Assembly (NCBI RefSeq): GCF_002288925.2
Contig: NW_022098072.1
Coordinates: 21,745,489 to 21,809,488, forward strand
Reading direction: 5' to 3'
DNA length: 64,000 bases
DNA from: Delphinapterus leucas
Lineage: Eukaryota; Chordata; Mammalia; Artiodactyla; Monodontidae
Of this stretch, positions 58,854-64,000 are shown piece after piece; the first letter of the stretch is position 1, and each line of letters opens with the position of its first letter. The notes under the pieces are model-generated. The model saw only the letters and a program-made list of their open reading frames with translations, was not told where the DNA came from and did not search any database. The position numbers and the translations under genes were made by a program.

Positions 58854-59558
58854 ATTCATTCACCACTGGTATATTTCTTTAGAGAATTGTCCATGTAAGA
58901 CCTTTGCCTATGACAGGTAGCTAGGGTTTTGTCTTTTGTGGCTTCCTGCAAGGGGAGAGGTGACCATAGCAGGTAGGGGGGTTGCTGGTGCATCACTGAG
59001 GCAGGATATAAATGATCTGCCAGAGAGAGCATCCTCCACACTGGAGTACCCTGGAGCAAGAAGGCGCCACCTTACAAGGGTCTACAAGGTCTACAAGGGT
59101 AGATTCATTATTTGGAGTGACTATAATCTGTGCCCCATAGACTTTGGACATCTGGTTTATATTTATATTTAGAGAATCCACCATCTGATAATAAGTGCAC
59201 ACAGATGAGGTCTCTTTTGTTCCCAGTTTCTTATTTGCCCCCTTGCTCCAACTCTGGAGGCAAAGTGCGGCGGAAAGGAGGTGGTCTGTCAGGTGGGGAA
59301 ATAGTGAAGAAGCCAGCTATGCTGTCTTGTACCACTGCAGGTTTCTGAGCTTGACTTAAGGATACAATTGGAAATGAAGACTGAAGTTTTGATTTTAGAC
59401 AGAATTGGGCTGTTCATATCTCAAAAGACCAGAAGAAAACAATAGGATCTAGAGATTTCATCCAGGGATGGGCATGAATGGTCTAGCAGTGTGGCTATGG
59501 AAAGGCAGTAGAGGAAAGAAAATAAAACTGGTTTTTGTTTATACCCCACAGAATCCAT
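58854..59558. other. Unassigned sequence
   Basis: A short duplication (AAGGGTCTACAAGGTCTACA at about 59075) is all I see. Confidence 0.4.
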
Positions 59559-60001
59559 GTATTAGTTTCCTTCGACTGCCATAATATAGACATCCAAAAT
59601 CAAGGTGTCGGCAGGGCCCTGCCCACTGTGAAATCTCTGGGAGCGGGGAGACCCTTCCTTGCCTCTTCCAGCTCCTGGTGGTCCCAGAAGTTGGGACTAC
59701 CTTGGCTTGTGGCAGCAGAATTCCGTTTTGTTTCCATCTTCACATGGAGTCTTCCCTCTGTGTCTGTATACCTCTGTGTCTTCACATGGTGTTCTCCCTG
59801 TGTTTCATGTCTAATTTCCCTCTTCTTATAAGGATGCAGTCATATCAGATTAAAGCCTATTCTAATGACCTAATCATAACTTGATTAAATCTGCAAAGAC
59901 CCTATTACCAAATAAGGTCACATTCACAGGTACTGGGAAGTTAGGTCTTCAGTATATCTTTTTTTTTTTTTTGGTGGGGGGACACAATTCAACCTACAAT
60001 A
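59559..60001 (-). repeat. MLT1 LTR
   Basis: Minus MaLR LTR: TGTATTAGTTTCCTTCGACTG, TCTTCTTATAAGGATGCAGT and CAAATAAGGTCACATTCACA. A T-run interrupts near 59959-59973. Confidence 0.82.
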
Positions 60002-60419
60002 GTCCAACTTGTCGATAAAGACTCCGGCTGTGCTGACTTCTGAAGCCATCTCCATGTGATGCTGCTTTGTTTTCTGCTCGTGAAGGGGCTCACTGTTTCA
60101 TTCTTCTTTCCTTTTGCCCTTCTTCTTGTCCTCTCAGGCTGTCCTCTGCCTGACTGTTCTCTGAGAGAGTAAACAGGGCAGAGACTACTCTGAGCAACTT
60201 TCAGTATCAAGTCCATCGCACAGCTTCATGTCTATGGGGCCCTAGTAAATGCATTTTGGTTGTGATATGTGTGTTTTATACATATCTCCCTAAAACTCTC
60301 ATAGTTAATCAGGTAAGTGAACATGGAAATGTCAGCCCGGAGGAAAGTTCAGACACAATTTTAAAATTTCAGTCTATACTGCACAATGTCAGAATATCAT
60401 TCAGCAAACCTTAGGTTCT
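60002..60419. other. Unassigned sequence
   Basis: Nothing recognised upstream of the L1. Confidence 0.4.
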
Positions 60420-62310
60420 TACCATTGCAACAAAAAGAATAAAATCTAGGAATAAACCTACCTAAGGAGACAAAAGACCTGTATGCAGAAAATTATAAGA
60501 CACTGATGAAAGAAATTAAAGATAATACAAATAGATGGAGAGATATACCATGTTCTTGGATTGGAAGAATCAACATTGTGAAAATGACTCTACTACCCAA
60601 AGCAATCTACAGATTCAATGCAATCCCTATCAAACTACCACTGGCATTTTTTCACAGAACTAGAACAAAAAATTTCACAATTTGTATGGAAACACAAAAG
60701 ACTCCGAATAGCCAAAGCAATCTTGAGAACGAAAAACGGAGCTGGAGGAATCAGGCTCCCTGACTTCCGACTATACTACAAAGCTACAGTCATCAAGACA
60801 GTATGGTACTGGCACAAAAACAGAAAGATAGATCAATGGAATAGGATAGAAAGCCCAGAGATAAACCCATGCACATATGGTCACTTTATCTTGATAAAGG
60901 AGGCAGGAATGTACAGTGGAGAAAGGACAACCTCTTCAATAAGTGGTGCTGGGAAAACTGGACAGGTACATGTAAAAGTATGAGATTAGAACACTCCCTG
61001 ACACCATACACAAAAATAAGATCAAAATGGATTAAAGACCTAAATGTAAGGCCAGAAACTATCAAATTCTTAGAGGAAAATATAGGCAGAACACTCTATG
61101 ACATAAATCACAGCAAGATTCCTTTTGACCCACCTCCTAGAGAAATGGAAATAAAAACAAAAATAAACAAATGGGACCTAATGAAACTGCAAAGCTTTTG
61201 CACAGCAAATGAAACCATAAACAAGACCAAAAGACAACCCTCAGAATGGGAGAAAATATTTGCAAATGAAGCAACTGACAAAGGATTAATCTCCAAAATT
61301 TATATGCAGCTCAATAACAAAAAAACAAACAACCCAATTCAAAAATGGACAGAAGACCTAAGCAGACATTTCTCCAAAGAAGATATACAGACTGCCAACA
61401 AACACATGAAAGAATGCTCAACATCATTAATCATTAGAGAAATTCAAATCAAAACTACAATGAGATATCATCTCACACCAGTCAGAATGGCCGTCATCAA
61501 AAAATCTAGAAATAATAAATGCTGGAGAGGGTGTGGAGAAAAGGGAACACTCTTGCACTGCTGGTGGGAATGTGAATTGGTACAGCCACTATGGAGAACA
61601 GTATGGAGGTTCCTTAAAAAACTACAAATAGAACTACCATATGACCCAGCAATCCCACTACTGGGCATATACCCTGAGAAAACCATAATTCAAAAAGAGT
61701 CATGTACCAAAATGTTCATTGCAGCTCTATTTACAATAGCCAGGAGATGGAAACAACCTAAGTGTCCATCATCAGATGAATGGATAAAGAAGATGTGGCA
61801 CATATATACGATGGAATATTACTCAGCCATAAAAAGAAATGAAATTAAGCTATTTGTAATGAGGTGGATGGACCCAGAGTCTGTCATACAGAGTGAAGTA
61901 AGTCAGAAAGAGAAAGACAAATACCGTATGTTAACACATATATATGGAATTTAAGGGAAAAAAATGTCATGAGGAACCTAGGGGTAAGATGGGAATAAAG
62001 ACACAGGCCTACTAGAGAATGGACTTGAGGATGTGGGGAGGGGGAAGGGTAAGCTGTTTCAAAGTGAGAGAGTGGCATGGACATATATACACTACCAAAC
62101 GTAAAATAGATAGCTAGTGGGAAGCAGCCGCATAGCACAGGGAGATCAGCTCGGTGCTTTGTGACTGCCTGGAGGGGTGGGATAGGGAGGGTGGGAGGGA
62201 GGGAGACGCAAGAGGAAAGAGATATGGGAACATATGTATAACTGATTCACTTTGTTATAAAGCAGAAACTAACACACCATTGTAAAGCAATTATACTCCA
62301 ATAAAGATGT
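60420..62310 (+). mobile_element. 5'-truncated L1, best preserved in the window
   Basis: Begins in ORF2 and runs through the 3' UTR to AATAAAGATGTAAAAA at about 62297-62312. It is closely related to the L1 at 5356-7634 but with fewer disruptions. No clear target duplication found. Confidence 0.93.
60869..61954 (+). pseudogene. L1 ORF2 C-terminal fragment, 361 codons open
   Basis: An uninterrupted stretch of the L1 ORF2 C-terminus. It carries the conserved [18 protein letters not shown] segment and [18 protein letters not shown], followed by the [18 protein letters not shown] region found in mammalian L1 ORF2. The intact protein (about 1,275 residues) has endonuclease, RT and Cys-rich domains. 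Here the endonuclease and most of the RT are absent because the copy is 5'-truncated, so the fragment cannot retrotranspose. Upstream RT-end sequence at 60506-60983 lies in two other frames, showing frameshifts. The internal ATG at 60869 is not a real start. Confidence 0.85.
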
Positions 62311-62929
62311 AAAAAAAATCATAAAAATATATTTAAAGTAACATTTCCAAATGGCAGAGCCATTTCTCTGAGAAAGGAAAGGGAAATTTCCTCCCCCAAG
62401 AAAATCATCTGACAAGGGTTTGAATGATGGGGAAAGGAAATTAAAGGTAAAGAGGCATTAAAAGCAAAGTCTCAGCACTTCTCTCCTGGGAACAGAGAGT
62501 AGATGGTGAACAGCAGCCTCATCGTATGTGTGCTGGAACCAAACTGAGCTTCTTCCTCCAAAACTGGGAAGGCTGGGGAGGACACGGGAAATAAACCATT
62601 GAGGGCATGACGTGTGTGCAAAAATTAAAATCAGCAATAATCTGATTCTGTAATTTTATCACTGAAACACATCAAAAACTGTTACCAATTTTGGAATTTT
62701 AGAGATGATGAGTACTGAACCCAGACGCTGGAGTGAAAAGGGCGTGGAGAAGGAACTACCTTGCTGAACTTAGAGAAAATATTTATCTTCAGACAAGCAT
62801 AATATCTTGCAGACTTCCCACAGCCTTCTGCATCAATTTCCAAGTTCATTTGCAGTTTTTAAAACTCTTCATTTCTTCCCAGATCCCATCCATCCATCTG
62901 TCCCTCTATTTATAAATCCACACATTAAC
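62311..62929. other. Unassigned sequence
   Basis: Nothing recognised. Confidence 0.4.
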
Positions 62930-63105
62930 AGTGTTTGGATTTAAATACTGGCTCTACCTCTGGGTGATCCTAGACAAGTAAAGTAATCTCCTGTGCCTCA
63001 GTTTCCTCATCTGTAATGTGGAACTATACTTATATGGATCTTATAGGGTTTTGTATTAAGTCAATTAACAACTATTTGTCCCTTAATAAGCTCTCAATAA
63101 ATTTT
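62930..63105 (+). repeat. MIR SINE
   Basis: CTGTGCCTCAGTTTCCTCAT is the classic MIR core; the tail ends TAAGCTCTCAATAAA. Confidence 0.78.
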
Positions 63106-63879
63106 AGCTATATTGTTGATTGTAAGAGCAGACACAAATTAAAATGAAGAGGCTTAATTCTCCTTGTTGAAAATAAGGGAGGATATTTCTCTTCCCCTCA
63201 CCTTTTTGTTTCAGAATTTCTTTCTCTTTCCTTTTTAAGTGTACATAAATCTTTATTATGACTAAATAAGTTGTTTAGTAAGGTTTGTTCTGTAGATTCC
63301 TCTGGTGCCATCTCTGGGCTGGTAACAGTCTAAAGTTGTCTCCTGTGATTAAAAATTGTTCTACATTTCCTGGTAGAAAGGGGAGGGCACAGAGTTTTTC
63401 TTTCTTTTTTTTTTTTTTTTTTTCAGAGTTTTTCTTGTGTCTCCTCTTTCTCAGTTGCTTCCAGCTCAAGATAATCCTTACTCCAGAGTGGCATATTTTG
63501 GGGTGGCATACTCTGAGCCCCTTCAATGTACATCACATTCTGGTTTAATGCTTATTCAACAATAAAACTTTTTTGTCTCTACTAACTTTGTAGAGTGGCT
63601 TTCTGGGTTGAGAGGAGATTTTGTTTGTTTTACATTTCCCCAATACCATCCAATAAAACGTTAAGTACCTGCTCTGTGCTCTTCCTTTTCATTGTAGCAG
63701 AGAGCTGGGAGCACCATGGGGGAATCGCCTCAGCTTTTTTTTGGCCAGTCTCTGATGGACAGTGATCTACTTGCTTTTCAGAGAGCAAGTGTTGTAAGGG
63801 GTCCACTATCTCTTAGTACCCTCATAATTATATTATTCCATTAGTTTAGTTTAAAGATTCCTCCTCACTAATTCTAGTT
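63106..63879. other. Unassigned sequence with a poly(A)-only scar
   Basis: Contains a T-run (63403-63423) flanked by 13-bp direct repeats. Nothing else recognised. Confidence 0.4.
63390..63436 (-). repeat. T-run flanked by 13-bp direct repeats
   Basis: CAGAGTTTTTCTT occurs at 63390-63402 and 63424-63436 with only TC and a T-run between. It looks like the insertion of a poly(A) tail alone. Confidence 0.6.
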
Positions 63880-64000
63880 AATGCTTACTAAATGCTTGCT
63901 ATGCACCTGCTACTGTGCTGTGCATTTACCTACATTATCTTATTTAATCTTAACTATAACCCTATAAAGTGGGTACTATAATTCTCACCATTTTATGTAT
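63880..64000 (-). repeat. MIR SINE, cut by the window end
   Basis: CTACTGTGCTGTGCATTTAC and ACCCTATAAAGTGGGTACTA match the reversed MIR 3' half. Confidence 0.6.

Noticed and set aside
58553..58920. Ser/Phe/Leu and Arg/Lys/Glu-rich frames
   Set aside because: Translations of the polypyrimidine tract on either strand; low complexity only.

Overview
This window is non-coding DNA from a mammal, most likely a cetacean. The main clue is about a dozen tRNA-derived SINEs that share a head reading close to CTTCCCTGGTGGCGCAGTGG. That is the CHR-type family of cetaceans and their relatives. They sit among artiodactyl-type L1 copies and the usual old mammalian repeats (MIR, L2, MaLR/MLT1 LTRs, MER5, hAT). 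I found no convincing host exon, tRNA, rRNA or microRNA gene. Almost every long open frame lies in a mobile element or is a chance frame in GC-rich or simple sequence.

The largest object is an old gammaretrovirus-like (ERV1, class I) provirus on the + strand at 2887-14238. It has two LTRs of about 690 and 670 bp, a tRNA-Lys-like primer binding site, and a leader of about 1.5 kb. Recognisable but broken gag, protease, reverse transcriptase, RNase H, integrase and env remnants follow in the normal order. A 5'-truncated L1 of about 2.3 kb has jumped into gag, with target duplications at 5344-5355 and 7635-7646. Without it the provirus is about 9 kb, a normal full length. Just upstream of the 3' LTR is a 276-bp module that recurs downstream of that LTR (14617-14882). 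The two copies are about 97% identical by eye, clearly closer than the two LTRs are to each other. This is the most unusual structure in the window.

From 15 to 31 kb the sequence is mostly unassigned, with an hAT transposon carrying a dead transposase tail (18398-19849, minus), an ERV-L gag-protease relic with a candidate LTR (about 21360-24350, minus), MIR and L2 fragments, and five SINEs. From 31 to 44 kb there are several solo LTRs: two ERV1-type LTRs in opposite orientation, an ERVL-type LTR with an RFX-like palindrome next to a CCAAT box, and three MLT1-type LTRs. There are also an old L1 end and more SINEs. From 44 to 64 kb old L1 3' ends predominate, two of them carrying younger SINEs with clear target duplications. 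This part also has a 270-bp polypyrimidine tract and, at 60.4-62.3 kb, the best preserved L1 (361-codon ORF2 tail).

The genes here do not work together as a pathway. The content is a record of successive retrotransposition: old MIR, L2, hAT and ERVL; then MLT1 and old L1; then the ERV1 provirus; then younger L1 and CHR SINEs. I see no evidence of a new biological system. The items most worth testing are the duplicated proviral module, the primer choice, the 25-G run inside the pol remnant, and two poly(A)-only insertion scars.
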